Positions 8,455-17,063 of a stretch of DNA of 64,000 bases are shown here, piece after piece (position 1 is the stretch's first letter; the number at the start of each line of letters is the position of its first letter). The notes under the pieces were generated by a model. The model did no database searches. It saw only the letters and a program-made list of their open reading frames with translations, and was not told the origin of the DNA. A program made the translations under genes and the position numbers. This stretch comes from JBGQOG01 sp052113705 (GTDB taxonomy: Bacteria > Pseudomonadota > Alphaproteobacteria > Rhodobacterales > Rhodobacteraceae). Where the stretch lies: the NCBI RefSeq assembly GCF_052113705.1, contig NZ_JBGQOG010000011.1, positions 62,001 to 126,000 on the forward strand, in the 5' to 3' direction.

Positions 8455-9462
8455 TCAGCGCGCGCGGCCAAAGGCGCGGGTCAGGCGCGCCAGCCCGTAG
8501 GCAGGGGCCCGGTCCGGCTGCGGGGCGGGGGAAAACGGATCGGCGTAAAAACGGGCGCCCGCCGCCTCTGCCTGCACCCGCGCGCGCTCGACCATCCGGG
8601 GGCCGCCCGCCGCAAAAACCGTGTCTTCGGCGGTCAGCACGGGCATGTGGTCGGCGGGCGTGCCGATATGCACGTCGGGCAGGGGCGGGTGCAGGCTTTC
8701 CAGCACCACCTGAACCGAAGTGCCTTCATGGCGGGCGGCCTTGCGCAGGGCGGTGTCCATGTAAAAGGCATGCGCATCCTTGGCGCCGCAAATCAGGTGA
8801 ATGGGCCGCTGCCGGTCGCGGCGTTGCGCGGCCGCGGCAATCGCCCAGATCGGGGCAAAGCCGGTGCCGCTGCCCAAGAGGATGATGCGGCCGGGATGGT
8901 CATCGCGCAGGAAGGAATGGCCAAACGGCCCCTCCACCTTCAGCTTGCTGCCGACCGCAATCTCGGCCCCGAGCTTCGGCGTCACCAGCCCGTCACGGAC
9001 CTTTTTGATGTGAAAGATCAACCGCTCGTCAACGGTGCCGTCGGTCAGCCCGGCGGTCGGGCTGAAACTGCGGGCGGGATAGCCGCGAAACTGCAGCTTC
9101 ATGTATTGCCCCGGCAGCCAGTGCACCGGCCTGCGCGGGCGCACGATCACCTTGACCACATCGGCGGCAAGGTCGCGAATGTCTTCGATCACCGCGTTTT
9201 GCAGCACGGTTTCGGGCGCATCATGCGGGGTGACCTCAAGATCCGAGAACACGCGCGCCTGACAGGCCAGGATATTGCCGCATCCCGCCTCTCCGCCGAG
9301 GGTGATCCCCCGCGTCAGTTCCAGCGTGCAGGCGCCGCATTGGCCGGCGCGGCAATCATGCGGCAGTTCCACCCCGTTCTTCAGGGCGGCATCCAGCAGG
9401 CGGTCCCCGGCGGCGACGGTGAATTTCTGATCCCGGACAGCAACGGTGAATGTTCTCGGCAT
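8455..9462 (-). CDS. 2Fe-2S ferredoxin / FAD / NAD(P)H oxidoreductase
   Basis: The protein is 335 residues from the ATG at 9462, which overlaps the preceding stop as TAATG. A plant-type 2Fe-2S domain (residues 1-90) has ligands C37, C42, C45 and C67 in DCRAGQCGACTLEL and NILACQA. A ferredoxin-NADP reductase-type FAD domain follows (about 95-200) with GQYMKLQFRGYPARSFSP, then an NAD domain (about 205-325) with LLGSGTGFAPIWAI and a C-terminal AAGGPRMVERA. This is the architecture of phenol-hydroxylase and CDP-glucoseen reductases, which pass NADH electrons one at a time to a partner. No oxygenase lies nearby. The partner is probably one of the two heme proteins encoded just upstream in the same operon. 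Confidence 0.88.
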   Translation of the reverse strand: MPRTFTVAVRDQKFTVAAGDRLLDAALKNGVELPHDCRAGQCGACTLELTRGITLGGEAGCGNILACQARVFSDLEVTPHDAPETVLQNAVIEDIRDLAADVVKVIVRPRRPVHWLPGQYMKLQFRGYPARSFSPTAGLTDGTVDERLIFHIKKVRDGLVTPKLGAEIAVGSKLKVEGPFGHSFLRDDHPGRIILLGSGTGFAPIWAIAAAAQRRDRQRPIHLICGAKDAHAFYMDTALRKAARHEGTSVQVVLESLHPPLPDVHIGTPADHMPVLTAEDTVFAAGGPRMVERARVQAEAAGARFYADPFSPAPQPDRAPAYGLARLTRAFGRAR

Positions 9463-10595
9463 TAGGGCATCTCCACGATGAGGGGTCGAAGGTGATAGCT
9501 GTGGCGGCTTTGCGAATGGTCGAAGGCGGCAAACCACAGCATGATGCCGTCCTTGAAGGCGAGGTCCTTGTCGCCGGGCGCGAGGCTGCGTTTGATCTCG
9601 AGAATCCAATGGCCCCCGGACCAGGCGCCGCGCGCCAGCGTGTCATGCGGCCCCACGGGGCCCGCATCGTCCACCATCACGCCGGGAATGACGCTGCCAT
9701 CGGCCAGCGCGGCATCGGCCTGTGCCGAATAGGGAACCGCGGCGGAGGCCTGCAGCGCCCAGAGCTTTTCGTGGTCAAGCGGATCGCTCAGCCCTGCGTC
9801 TGATTTGATGTCATCCACGGCGGCGGTCTTGTACCGCGGCAGGTTCAGCGGTTGCACCGCGCCATCCTGCGCACCGGGGGCGGGGATGAAATTCACCTGC
9901 GTCAGCGGATGGGTGGGATCGTCTTCGCTGATGCCGCCAAAGTACCGGGTCTTTCCCGCCATCTGTGCCGCGGTGAACGGCAATGGCGGCCCGAGATAGG
10001 CATCCTCGACCCGCGCGGTCTGCGCCCCGAGCGCGGCATGCCAGATCCACAGATCAACCATCTTGCCGGGATCGGTGTAGTGCAGACCGCGGCCGGTGGT
10101 TGAACCGGGCGCTTCGGGCAGGGGCTTTTTCCCGAGGTGAATCGCGCCACCGATCAGGGGCAGGCCCGGCTCGGCCAGCATCACCGCAATGCGGTCATCA
10201 AAGAAATAAGGCTCGCTCGCGGATTGGTTGTCGGTCTGGACGCTGCGCCAGGCCCCGCCGTTTTTGAACAAAGGCAGATATTCCAGCGAGCGGGTGGGAT
10301 CCTCCCAATCCAGCGCCAGATAGATGTTCTGGCTGTCATGCACCGCCCGGACGGTGATCTTGCTCTCCCCGCTGCCGCCAAAATCACCGCCATGCCGGGT
10401 GAGCACCGTCACCGGCACGGCGGCGCTCCAGGCCGCATCCGAGATGTCACCGTCCAGTTTCGGTGCGTCGACCGCACTGATCGCGGGCACGATCAGATGC
10501 GGGCACAGATACCAATTCACCGCGAGCAGGGCGCCAAGGGCCACCACGCTGCCCATCAGGGCAGAACTGAGCGGGTGGGTTCGAAGTACAGACAT
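9462..10595 (-). CDS. Ethylbenzene-dehydrogenase-gamma-like heme-binding protein, membrane-anchored
   Basis: The 377-residue protein has an N-terminal hydrophobic anchor (about residues 12-32) and then a long extracytoplasmic domain. The start of that domain (VDAPKLDGDISDAAWSAA), the AVHDSQNIYLALDWEDPTRS block and the late FKDGIMLWFAAFDHSQ resemble the EB_dh family, the heme b-binding gamma subunit of ethylbenzene and dimethylsulfide dehydrogenases. In those enzymes the gamma subunit accepts electrons from a molybdenum catalytic subunit. No molybdoenzyme or beta Fe-S subunit is encoded here. The gene is sandwiched 14 bp after a cytochrome b and 1 bp overlapping a flavin reductase, so it looks like the periplasmic part of a membrane electron-transfer chain. 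The heme ligands were not located. Confidence 0.72.
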   Translation of the reverse strand: MSVLRTHPLSSALMGSVVALGALLAVNWYLCPHLIVPAISAVDAPKLDGDISDAAWSAAVPVTVLTRHGGDFGGSGESKITVRAVHDSQNIYLALDWEDPTRSLEYLPLFKNGGAWRSVQTDNQSASEPYFFDDRIAVMLAEPGLPLIGGAIHLGKKPLPEAPGSTTGRGLHYTDPGKMVDLWIWHAALGAQTARVEDAYLGPPLPFTAAQMAGKTRYFGGISEDDPTHPLTQVNFIPAPGAQDGAVQPLNLPRYKTAAVDDIKSDAGLSDPLDHEKLWALQASAAVPYSAQADAALADGSVIPGVMVDDAGPVGPHDTLARGAWSGGHWILEIKRSLAPGDKDLAFKDGIMLWFAAFDHSQSRHSYHLRPLIVEMP

Positions 10596-10609
10596 TGACA
10601 GACTCTCGC

Positions 10610-11281
10610 TCAGGGGGATTGCCGGGGTTTGGCGGCGGGATTGGCGCTCGCAGAGGCGCCGCTACGCGCCCGGCGTTCCGCCGCGCGCTTTTCGGCCAGA
10701 AGGTCAGAGACGATATGGGCAAGGTCGATCTCATCCGCCGCAGGCTCGACCCGTTTGGGGCGGAAGATGCGCAACAGATGCGGAACCCCCGCCAGCCGCA
10801 AAAGCGCCAGCAGATGCAGGACCGGGAAGGCCAGAATGACCCAGGTGCACAGGCGGTGCAGCGGCAAGAGCGGGCCGCCCAGGTCGTAATAGGCCAGCCA
10901 GCCGGTGGCGCAGGCTCCCAGCACGGCGATGAAAAACGCCCAGTACAGCAGGACATTGATGCAAGACCAGCACATCTTCGCGGTGCCGAACAGCCCTTGC
11001 AGCCGGGCGCCATTCAGGCGGATCCGGTCCCACAGCCGCGCTTTTGACATGTACAGGGCATAGGCAACGGCGGCCAAAGTCAGCACGCCCGCCGCAATCA
11101 GATGGCGCTCCCACAGGGTTTCCGACCCGAGGTAGGCATCGAAGTCGCGCAGCCAGAGATAATGGACATCGTCACTGGTGAAACGCAGGCCCGTCTGCAT
11201 GAGCACGACGATTGCGGCGACAGTGACCCAATGCAACAGCACTGTGCCCACATCGGTGCGTGGCCATCGTCGAAAGTTCAT
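10610..11281 (-). CDS. Di-heme cytochrome b (b561/formate-dehydrogenase-gamma-like) membrane protein
   Basis: The protein has 223 residues from the ATG at 11281, which has an AAGGAGT site upstream. Longer in-frame starts lack one. Four membrane helices are apparent, around residues 13-32, 60-78, 108-130 and 143-162. They carry His17 (LLHW), His60 (WERH), His142 (PLHRL) and His156 (VLHLL), a pattern suited to two bis-His b hemes. A polar tail after residue 170 ends Ala/Arg-rich. Related proteins exchange electrons between quinone and periplasmic or cytoplasmic partners. It is the first gene of a tight three-gene operon with the EB_dh-like heme protein and the 2Fe-2S/flavin reductase. A CWSC motif at about 104-107 is of unknown role. 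Confidence 0.8.
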   Translation of the reverse strand: MNFRRWPRTDVGTVLLHWVTVAAIVVLMQTGLRFTSDDVHYLWLRDFDAYLGSETLWERHLIAAGVLTLAAVAYALYMSKARLWDRIRLNGARLQGLFGTAKMCWSCINVLLYWAFFIAVLGACATGWLAYYDLGGPLLPLHRLCTWVILAFPVLHLLALLRLAGVPHLLRIFRPKRVEPAADEIDLAHIVSDLLAEKRAAERRARSGASASANPAAKPRQSP

Positions 11282-12043
11282 CCTGTACACTCCTTGATCG
11301 CAATGGGCCTTGTTGTGATTTTGTGGCGCGATGCGGTTCGAACCTGTGGTCTGACGACACCGTCTGACCCTGCTGCGAAAGTACTTGCGCATTCACCGCC
11401 GTCCGGCAAACCCCACCAAAAGGCCCGCTGCGCGGTTTCACGCCAACAGATCGGCAGGGAGGCGCCAGAGCGCCGTTCAGGCGCCCGGGCGGCCGCGTCT
11501 TTCTGCCCTCGGATAGATGCGGATCCGGGGCTTCAAACGGGCCTTATGGCAAAAGTTTATGGCGGTTCTTCGCCGGGATCGGCGCCCTGTCTGGCAGGCT
11601 GCCCGGAGGAGCAACCCCAGGGGTGCCGTGCCTGCCCCGTGCGCGTGTCAGCGCATGCGGCTCTGCCCGTTGTGGTTGTGATTCGTGTGGCCCGCGCGAG
11701 CAGGTCCCGGACCCGGAGTCCGAGCGCTGCACAACCTCAATCCTATTTGGTGGTCTAAAGATCCCGCATGAATTGCGCCCGCACGGCCCCAAACTACCGG
11801 ATACGGTGGGGGCGGGGTGCCCCGGCGGTCAGGCAATATGCGGGTCTGTTGCCGCGTGCGGACGCGGGCGGCGGGGGCGCACGGACCACGAAACCGGGCG
11901 CAGCGGTTCGGGTTGCTCCGATCCGCTGCGGCGCCTCATGGCCACATCATGCCCTTATCATGTTCCCGTCAGGCCGGGCTCTCCGACGGCAGGCGCAACC
12001 CGCTGGTTGGTGCCCGGGGGTGCGAGGCGCGCCGTCGCGAGGG
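11282..12043. other. Gene-free stretch between the cytochrome operon and the sugar-kinase gene
   Basis: These 762 bases contain only reading frames rich in Arg, Pro, Gly and Cys with no recognisable motif and no suitable ribosome-binding site. The cytochrome b promoter should lie in the first 150 bases. A ten-base palindrome, GGTTCGAACC, at 11335-11344 resembles a T-loop but no tRNA cloverleaf folds around it. The rest may be decayed coding DNA. I recognise nothing in it. Confidence 0.6.
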
Positions 12044-13513
12044 TCACAGCCGCGCTTTGCGCACCGCATGTTCCCAGTTCTGGCGAAGATCCTGCATGGC
12101 ATCCGCGCGCTCACGCCGGGGCAGGAACGCCGCGCCCTGTGGCGCGCCGGTCGTCCCGCACTCAAGGCCGAGGGCCGCAAAGGCCAGCGCTGCGGCCCCG
12201 AGTGCCCCGACCTCTTCCACTTCTGCACGCTGAACCGGGCAGCCCAGAAGATCGGCCTGCAACTGCATCAGGAAATCATTGCCCGAGGCGCCGCCATCCG
12301 CCCGCAGCCCCTCTGGCATCTGTCCGGCGTCGCGGCCCATCGCGCTGAAGACATCGGCGATTTGCAGCGCGATCGCTTCCAGTGTCGCCCGGGCCAGATG
12401 CGCGGGGCGCGTGGCATGGGTCATGCCGGTGATCGTGCCCGTTGCCGCGTCATCCCAATGCGGTGCCCCCAGTCCGGCCAGCGCGGGCACAAAGGCAACG
12501 CCGCCACTGTCCGTCACGCTTTGCGCCAGCGCCGAAAGGGCGGCAGCATCCGCCACGCCGAGGAGCTGTGCCATGAAGGCCGCCGCCTGCGCCGAAACGG
12601 TGATGTTCCCCTCCAGCGCATAGGTGGTCACGCCGCCTTGCGTCCAAGCGATGGTGCCCGAGAGGCCATGCTGCGAGGCGAGGCGCGCGGGCACCAACAT
12701 CATGAGCGAAGAGCCGGTGCCATAGGTTGCCTTGACCGTGCCCGGCGCGCGGATGCCGTGACCAAAGAGCGCGGCATGGCTGTCGCCGATCATCGCACGG
12801 ATCGGAAGGCCCGCGGGCAGTGCCGTCACCCCTGCCACTGTGCTGCCAAAATCGGCATCCGAGGCGCAGGGCGTCGGCAGGCAATCCAGCGGCACGCCGA
12901 AGATGGCGGCCAGGTCAGGGCTCCAGCACAGGGTGCTTGTGTCAAACAACTGCGTGCGCGCGGCGTTGGAATGGTCGGTGGCAAAGCGCGCGCCCCCGGT
13001 CAGCCGCCACAAAAGCCAGGCATCCACCGTGCCCGCCCGCAGGGTGCCCCGCTCAGAGGCCGCGCGGGCGGCGGGGACAGTCTCCAGCACCCAGGCCAGT
13101 TTGGCGGCCGGGAACAAAGGGTTCAGCCCCAGCCCGGTTGCCGCCAGCACCGCAGGCTCGGCGCCTGCCGCGCGCAGATCTGCCACCCGGGCGCTGGTGC
13201 GGCGGCATTGCCAGAGAATGGCGGGGCAGAGCGCTGCGCCTGTCGCCGCATCCCAAACCACCAGTGTTTCGCGCTGATTGGCGATGGCGATGCCCGCGAT
13301 CCCCTCTGCCCCCGCCTGCGCGACGATCTCGGCGATGGCGCTTTGCACCGAGGCCCAGATCTCTTCGGCGGATTGCTCGGCCCAGCCGGGCTGCGGATAG
13401 CTGCTCTGCATCGGCGCCGCTGCGCGGGCGTGGATCTGCCCCTCCGCCCCGACCAATATCGCCTTTGAATTCGTCGTGCCCTGATCAATCGCCAGAATAC
13501 GGGGCGGGGTCAT
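12044..13513 (-). CDS. FGGY-family carbohydrate kinase (candidate D-apulose kinase)
   Basis: The 489-residue protein has the FGGY fold: N-terminal ATP motif ILAIDQGTTNSKAIL (residues 5-19), GIAIANQRETLVVWD near 75, GDSHAALFGHG near 245, YGTGSSLMML near 267 and the C-terminal DGGASGNDFLMQLQAD and EEVGALGAAALA. Length and motifs resemble glycerol, xylulose and erythritol kinases, so sequence alone does not name the sugar. It is the last gene of a minus-strand operon (isomerase, transketolase N, transketolase C, kinase), with its ATG overlapping the preceding stop as TAATG. In the described D-apiose transketolase route an FGGY kinase makes apulose 4-phosphate. That assignment here is inference from the gene set. 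Confidence 0.85.
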   Translation of the reverse strand: MTPPRILAIDQGTTNSKAILVGAEGQIHARAAAPMQSSYPQPGWAEQSAEEIWASVQSAIAEIVAQAGAEGIAGIAIANQRETLVVWDAATGAALCPAILWQCRRTSARVADLRAAGAEPAVLAATGLGLNPLFPAAKLAWVLETVPAARAASERGTLRAGTVDAWLLWRLTGGARFATDHSNAARTQLFDTSTLCWSPDLAAIFGVPLDCLPTPCASDADFGSTVAGVTALPAGLPIRAMIGDSHAALFGHGIRAPGTVKATYGTGSSLMMLVPARLASQHGLSGTIAWTQGGVTTYALEGNITVSAQAAAFMAQLLGVADAAALSALAQSVTDSGGVAFVPALAGLGAPHWDDAATGTITGMTHATRPAHLARATLEAIALQIADVFSAMGRDAGQMPEGLRADGGASGNDFLMQLQADLLGCPVQRAEVEEVGALGAAALAFAALGLECGTTGAPQGAAFLPRRERADAMQDLRQNWEHAVRKARL

Positions 13514-14469
13514 TACCGCTTCCTCGCCAGGGCCCGCCGGGCTGCGGCCGTGATGCCCGCCACGCTGAGGCCAAATTTTTCAAAGAGATAATCCACCGAC
13601 CCCGTGGGCACAAAGCCCGGGAAGCCCACCCGCTCCACCGGCACCGGCTGATGCGCCGAGGTCAGCTCGGCCACCGCGCCGCCCAAACCGCCGCGGACCG
13701 AGGCTTCCTCGACCGTGACGATGGCGCCGGTTTCCGCCGCCGCCAGCACCGCCGCCTCATCCAAGGGGTTGAGCGTTGCCATGTTCAGGACGCGCGCAGA
13801 AATGCCCGCCGCCGCAAGTCCCTGCGCCGCCGCCAACGCCAGATGCGCCGTGGTGCCATTGGCGATGATCGCGAGGTCGCTGCCCGCATGCAGCACCTCG
13901 GCAAAACCCGGTCGGAACACGCGGTTCGGCACGTCAAGATCGGGCACCGGCATCCGCGACAGGCGGATATAGACCGGCCCCTCATGCGCGGCGGCCCATT
14001 TCACCGCCTCTGCGGTTTCCCACGGATCGGCAGGCGCAATCACCGTCAGGCCGTTCAGCACGCGGAGCCAGGCGAAATCCTCAATGGAATGATGCGTCGG
14101 CCCCAGCTCGCCATAGGCAATGCCCGAGCTTTGGCCGATCAGCTTCACGTTGAAACCCGCATATACGATATCGGCCTTGATCTGCTCAAGCGCGCGGCCG
14201 GTCAGAAAGCAGGAGGCGGCGGAGACAAAGGGAATGCGGCCGCCATTCGCCAGACCGGCGCTGACGCCGACCATGTTTTGCTCGGCAATGCCGACATTGA
14301 TCAGCCTTTCGGGGAATTTTTTCTGAAACCCGCCGAGTTTTGAGGAGCCGACCGAGTCATTCACCACCGCGCAGATGCGCGGATCGGCTTCGGCCAGCGC
14401 CTCCAGCGTGGCGACCCAGGCGTTGCGGCAATCGTGATGGCCCGTGGCCAGAGGTGCGGCATGTGCCAT
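13513..14469 (-). CDS. Transketolase, C-terminal subunit (pyrimidine-binding half; AptB-like)
   Basis: This 318-residue protein carries the second half of a transketolase. The Pyr domain has the catalytic-Glu motif NVGIAEQNMVGVSAGLANGG (about residues 57-76). The C-terminal domain contains IVTVEEASVRGGLGGAVAEL. The other half is encoded immediately upstream and the two genes overlap by one base as TGATG, so a heteromeric alpha2-beta2-type enzyme is expected. Split transketolases usually belong to specialised pathways and not to the central pentose-phosphate route. Here the partners are an FGGY kinase and a fucose-isomerase-like enzyme, as in the apulose-4-phosphate transketolase pathway, which yields xylulose 5-phosphate and dihydroxyacetone phosphate. 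Activity is inferred. Confidence 0.88.
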   Translation of the reverse strand: MAHAAPLATGHHDCRNAWVATLEALAEADPRICAVVNDSVGSSKLGGFQKKFPERLINVGIAEQNMVGVSAGLANGGRIPFVSAASCFLTGRALEQIKADIVYAGFNVKLIGQSSGIAYGELGPTHHSIEDFAWLRVLNGLTVIAPADPWETAEAVKWAAAHEGPVYIRLSRMPVPDLDVPNRVFRPGFAEVLHAGSDLAIIANGTTAHLALAAAQGLAAAGISARVLNMATLNPLDEAAVLAAAETGAIVTVEEASVRGGLGGAVAELTSAHQPVPVERVGFPGFVPTGSVDYLFEKFGLSVAGITAAARRALARKR

Positions 14470-15317
14470 CAGACCAATTCCTCCATCGCTTGTGCGAATT
14501 GCGCGTCGCTGGGCACGCCGTGGTGCCAGCTTGCCTGATTTTCCATGAAAGACACGCCCTTACCCTTGACCGTATTGGCGATGATACAGAGCGGTTTTTG
14601 CCGCGTCGCCGGGTCTGCGGACAAAGCCGCATGCAGCGCCGTCAGGTCATGCCCGTCCAGCTCGACCACCTCCCAGCCAAAGGCGCGGTATTTGGCATCC
14701 AAGGGATCAAGGCCGATCGTGTCTTCGGTGCCCGCCCCCTGTTGCAGGCGGTTGCGGTCGATGATCAGCGTCAGCCGGTTCAGCCCCCGGTGGCCCGCGG
14801 TCATCGCCGCCTCCCAGTTCGAGCCCTCTTGCTGCTCACCATCGCCGGTCAGCACAAAGGTGCGGTAGGGCGCGTCGGTCATCTGGCCCGCAATCGCGAT
14901 CCCCACCGCCACCGGAAAGCCATGCCCCAAGGGGCCGGTATTGGTTTCCACCCCCGGCAGATAGTTGCGGTTGGGGTGGCCGTTCAGCCGGGATTCCGGC
15001 TGCATATAGGTGGTCAGCCAGTCCTCGGGGAAATATCCCGCCGCACAAAGCGCGGTATAGAGCGCGCCGGTGGCATGGCCCTTGGACATGATGAACCGGT
15101 CACGATCGGCCCAATCGGGGCGCGCCGCATCATACTGCATCACGCCGAAATAGAGCACCGACAGCACGTCGATGGCGGAAAAATCGCCGCCCGGATGGCC
15201 GAGCTGCGCCGCATGCACCATCTGGAACGCCCGGCGGCGCATCCACAGCGCCTTGGCGCGGATGGTGGCAATGTGGTCATTGGGCAAGGGGGTCTCGGGG
15301 GTTGTCTCGCGGGTCAT
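14469..15317 (-). CDS. Transketolase, N-terminal subunit (thiamine-diphosphate half; AptA-like)
   Basis: The 282-residue protein corresponds to the PP domain of transketolase. It has HPGGDFSAIDVLSVLYF (residues about 41-57), DRFIMSKGHATGALYTAL near 72, GPLGHGFPVAVGIAIA near 127 and the thiamine-diphosphate/Mg motif from GDGEQQEGSNWEAA to NRL in the next 35 residues. It lacks the Pyr and C-terminal domains, which are encoded by the next gene. It lies 9 bp after the isomerase-like gene and one base overlaps the downstream subunit. Alternative roles are another ketose-phosphate transketolase or a DXS-like enzyme, but the HPGG and GDGE motifs favour transketolase. Confidence 0.88.
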   Translation of the reverse strand: MTRETTPETPLPNDHIATIRAKALWMRRRAFQMVHAAQLGHPGGDFSAIDVLSVLYFGVMQYDAARPDWADRDRFIMSKGHATGALYTALCAAGYFPEDWLTTYMQPESRLNGHPNRNYLPGVETNTGPLGHGFPVAVGIAIAGQMTDAPYRTFVLTGDGEQQEGSNWEAAMTAGHRGLNRLTLIIDRNRLQQGAGTEDTIGLDPLDAKYRAFGWEVVELDGHDLTALHAALSADPATRQKPLCIIANTVKGKGVSFMENQASWHHGVPSDAQFAQAMEELV

Positions 15318-15326
15318 CGGGGCGCC

Positions 15327-16793
15327 TCAGAATGGGTTGCGCAGATAGAGCTGCGGTTCGGGCGGGGTGTCATGGTCATAGATCGGCCAGCCGAGGTAAC
15401 GCACCACCGCCTCATTCACGATCCCGGCGTGGTGGCCGCGCACCATGGCGACGTGATGCTCAAAGCCGTTCTGCGTCACAAAACGCATCAGCTCGCGCAG
15501 GCGCGGCACCCGGCAGACGGCAATGCCGCCATCCATCGCGAAGGGGTCATCGGTAAACTCACCCTCCCCGAGATAGCATTTCACCCGGCCCGCGCGGTCA
15601 TCGCTCGACAGCCGGAAGTAGGTCATCGGCCCCGGTTTCACCTTGCCCTTGACCGCGCCAAAGCACTTCGAGCGGCCAATCGCCTCGCCCAGCACATCAA
15701 GCTCCGAAATCTCCGGCGTGTCGCCGATGAAACTCCGGGGGAAATTGCCGCAATGGGTGCAGACGCAAAGATCGGGCACATCGGCGTAATTGTTGTTCCA
15801 ATCGAGAATCGCCGGCGGCGCGCCCGAAGCGAGCGCGAGCGCATACATCGAAATTGCCCCCATCACATCGACCTCACAGGCGGAGGGCATCAGCTCTTCG
15901 CCCATCATCGACATGGTGACGCAGGTGGCGCAGCCGAAATTATCTTGCAAACTGCGCCAGCACTGGATGGCCGAGGCATCGCAGCCGGTCTCGTCGATCC
16001 AGCGGTTCACGGCGAGGGTCCAGCGCGCCTGTTTGGTGATCTGCTCTTCGGTGATATGCGCGGGAATGGTGCCATAAGCCTTGATCCTGGCCATTTTCGC
16101 GGCCAGATCCGGGTCATCGGCGGGAATGGCGGCGGCGGCCCCCATCATTTCGGACAGATCCACCGTCACCACGGTGATCCCGGCGGCCTGCAAGAGTTTC
16201 TCGGAATAGCGCATGGTCTGGAACGCGCCGGTCCGCGCGCCAATCGCCCCGATCCGCGCGCCGCGCAGCCCCCGCACCGTGCGGCAGAGGCGGCCGAAAC
16301 GTTCAAGATCCGCGCCGAATTCGGCGCTGTCCACATCGCAGGTGTGGCTGGTGGTTTCGGTGAAGGGGATGCCGTATTGCCAGAAGTTGTTGGTCACCGA
16401 GATCTTGCCGCAAAAAGCGTCGCGGCGCGAATGCACATCAACCTTGTCGAGGCTGTCATTGCTCGCCTGCAACAGCACCGGCACTTTCAGTCCGGCGCGC
16501 TGCACCAGTTCGGCCACGGCAATCTCATCGCCGAAATTCGGCAGGCAGATGACGAGCCCGTCGATCTGATCGGCATGGGCGCGGAAATGCGCGGCATAAA
16601 GATCAGCATCCGCAAGGCTTTGCACTGCGCCATTGGCTGTCGCCTCGAACGGCAGGGTGATCGCGCCATAGCCCAAGGCCTCCAGCTGCGCCAGCACCTG
16701 ATCGCGGGCCTCGCGGCAGGGGGCGGGGCTGAAAAACGCCCGGCTTCCGATCACCACACCCAGCGTGATCTTGCGGCGTATCGTCAATGTCAT
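15327..16793 (-). CDS. L-fucose/L-arabinose isomerase-family protein (candidate D-apiose isomerase)
   Basis: The protein has 488 residues. The start is set at 16793 because a GGGAGG site lies five bases upstream. An earlier in-frame ATG would place that site inside the gene. Family landmarks are SNDSLDKVDVHSRRDAFCGK near 125, CEVDVMGAISMYALALASG near 305, DWNNNYADVPDLCVCTHCGN near 332 and the C-terminal GHHAGIVNEAVV, all typical of fucose/arabinose isomerase-like metal enzymes that interconvert aldoses and ketoses. It heads the operon with the split transketolase and FGGY kinase and is divergent from a sugar ABC importer. This fits conversion of an aldopentose such as D-apiose to its ketose. 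The substrate is inferred from context only. Confidence 0.82.
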   Translation of the reverse strand: MTLTIRRKITLGVVIGSRAFFSPAPCREARDQVLAQLEALGYGAITLPFEATANGAVQSLADADLYAAHFRAHADQIDGLVICLPNFGDEIAVAELVQRAGLKVPVLLQASNDSLDKVDVHSRRDAFCGKISVTNNFWQYGIPFTETTSHTCDVDSAEFGADLERFGRLCRTVRGLRGARIGAIGARTGAFQTMRYSEKLLQAAGITVVTVDLSEMMGAAAAIPADDPDLAAKMARIKAYGTIPAHITEEQITKQARWTLAVNRWIDETGCDASAIQCWRSLQDNFGCATCVTMSMMGEELMPSACEVDVMGAISMYALALASGAPPAILDWNNNYADVPDLCVCTHCGNFPRSFIGDTPEISELDVLGEAIGRSKCFGAVKGKVKPGPMTYFRLSSDDRAGRVKCYLGEGEFTDDPFAMDGGIAVCRVPRLRELMRFVTQNGFEHHVAMVRGHHAGIVNEAVVRYLGWPIYDHDTPPEPQLYLRNPF

Positions 16794-16867
16794 CGCATCC
16801 TCCCAGAGCGGTCGCAGCACGGGCGGCGGTCGACGGGGCCGTTTGGCGTGCTGTCGACTCTCTCGCC

Positions 16868-16894
16868 TTTCGCTTACTTTCGATTGCTATCGAA
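16868..16894. promoter_or_regulatory. DeoR-type operator candidate, proximal to the isomerase gene
   Basis: TTTCG occurs at 16868 and again at 16878, one helical turn apart. The second copy is part of a perfect interrupted palindrome, TTCGAT-TGCT-ATCGAA, at 16879-16894. TTTCG-like half sites are common in DeoR-family operators. Assignment to the DeoR gene at 21605 is inference. Confidence 0.5.
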
Positions 16895-17054
16895 TTTTGA
16901 TTTCTCCGGCAAGTGCCTTGCGCGGCCTGCGGGTCGAGAATATCCGAAATTCAGCCGCATATATCTGATAATTATACGAATAATTCAGGTTTGAGGTGTG
17001 TGGGCCCATCCTGATCTGAGCGTCATGCATTTGCGTTTTGTCAAAAAACGTCAT

Positions 17055-17063
17055 CAATCGAAA
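17055..17063. promoter_or_regulatory. Second copy of the nine-base operator half site, inverted
   Basis: CAATCGAAA here is the exact reverse complement of TTTCGATTG at 16878-16886. It lies 91 bp before the solute-receptor start codon. The two inverted copies bracket the control region, one near each operon, which would allow looping or separate repression of both arms. Confidence 0.4.

Noticed and set aside
11335..11344. GGTTCGAACC word resembling a tRNA T-loop
   Set aside because: The flanking bases do not form a T-stem, and no acceptor or anticodon stem can be built on either strand.
14340..16994. Very long plus-strand reading frame (884 codons) opposite the isomerase and transketolase genes
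   Set aside because: It is His/Arg/Gly-rich, has no motif and lies antisense to clear enzymes. Such frames are a side effect of GC-rich third positions.
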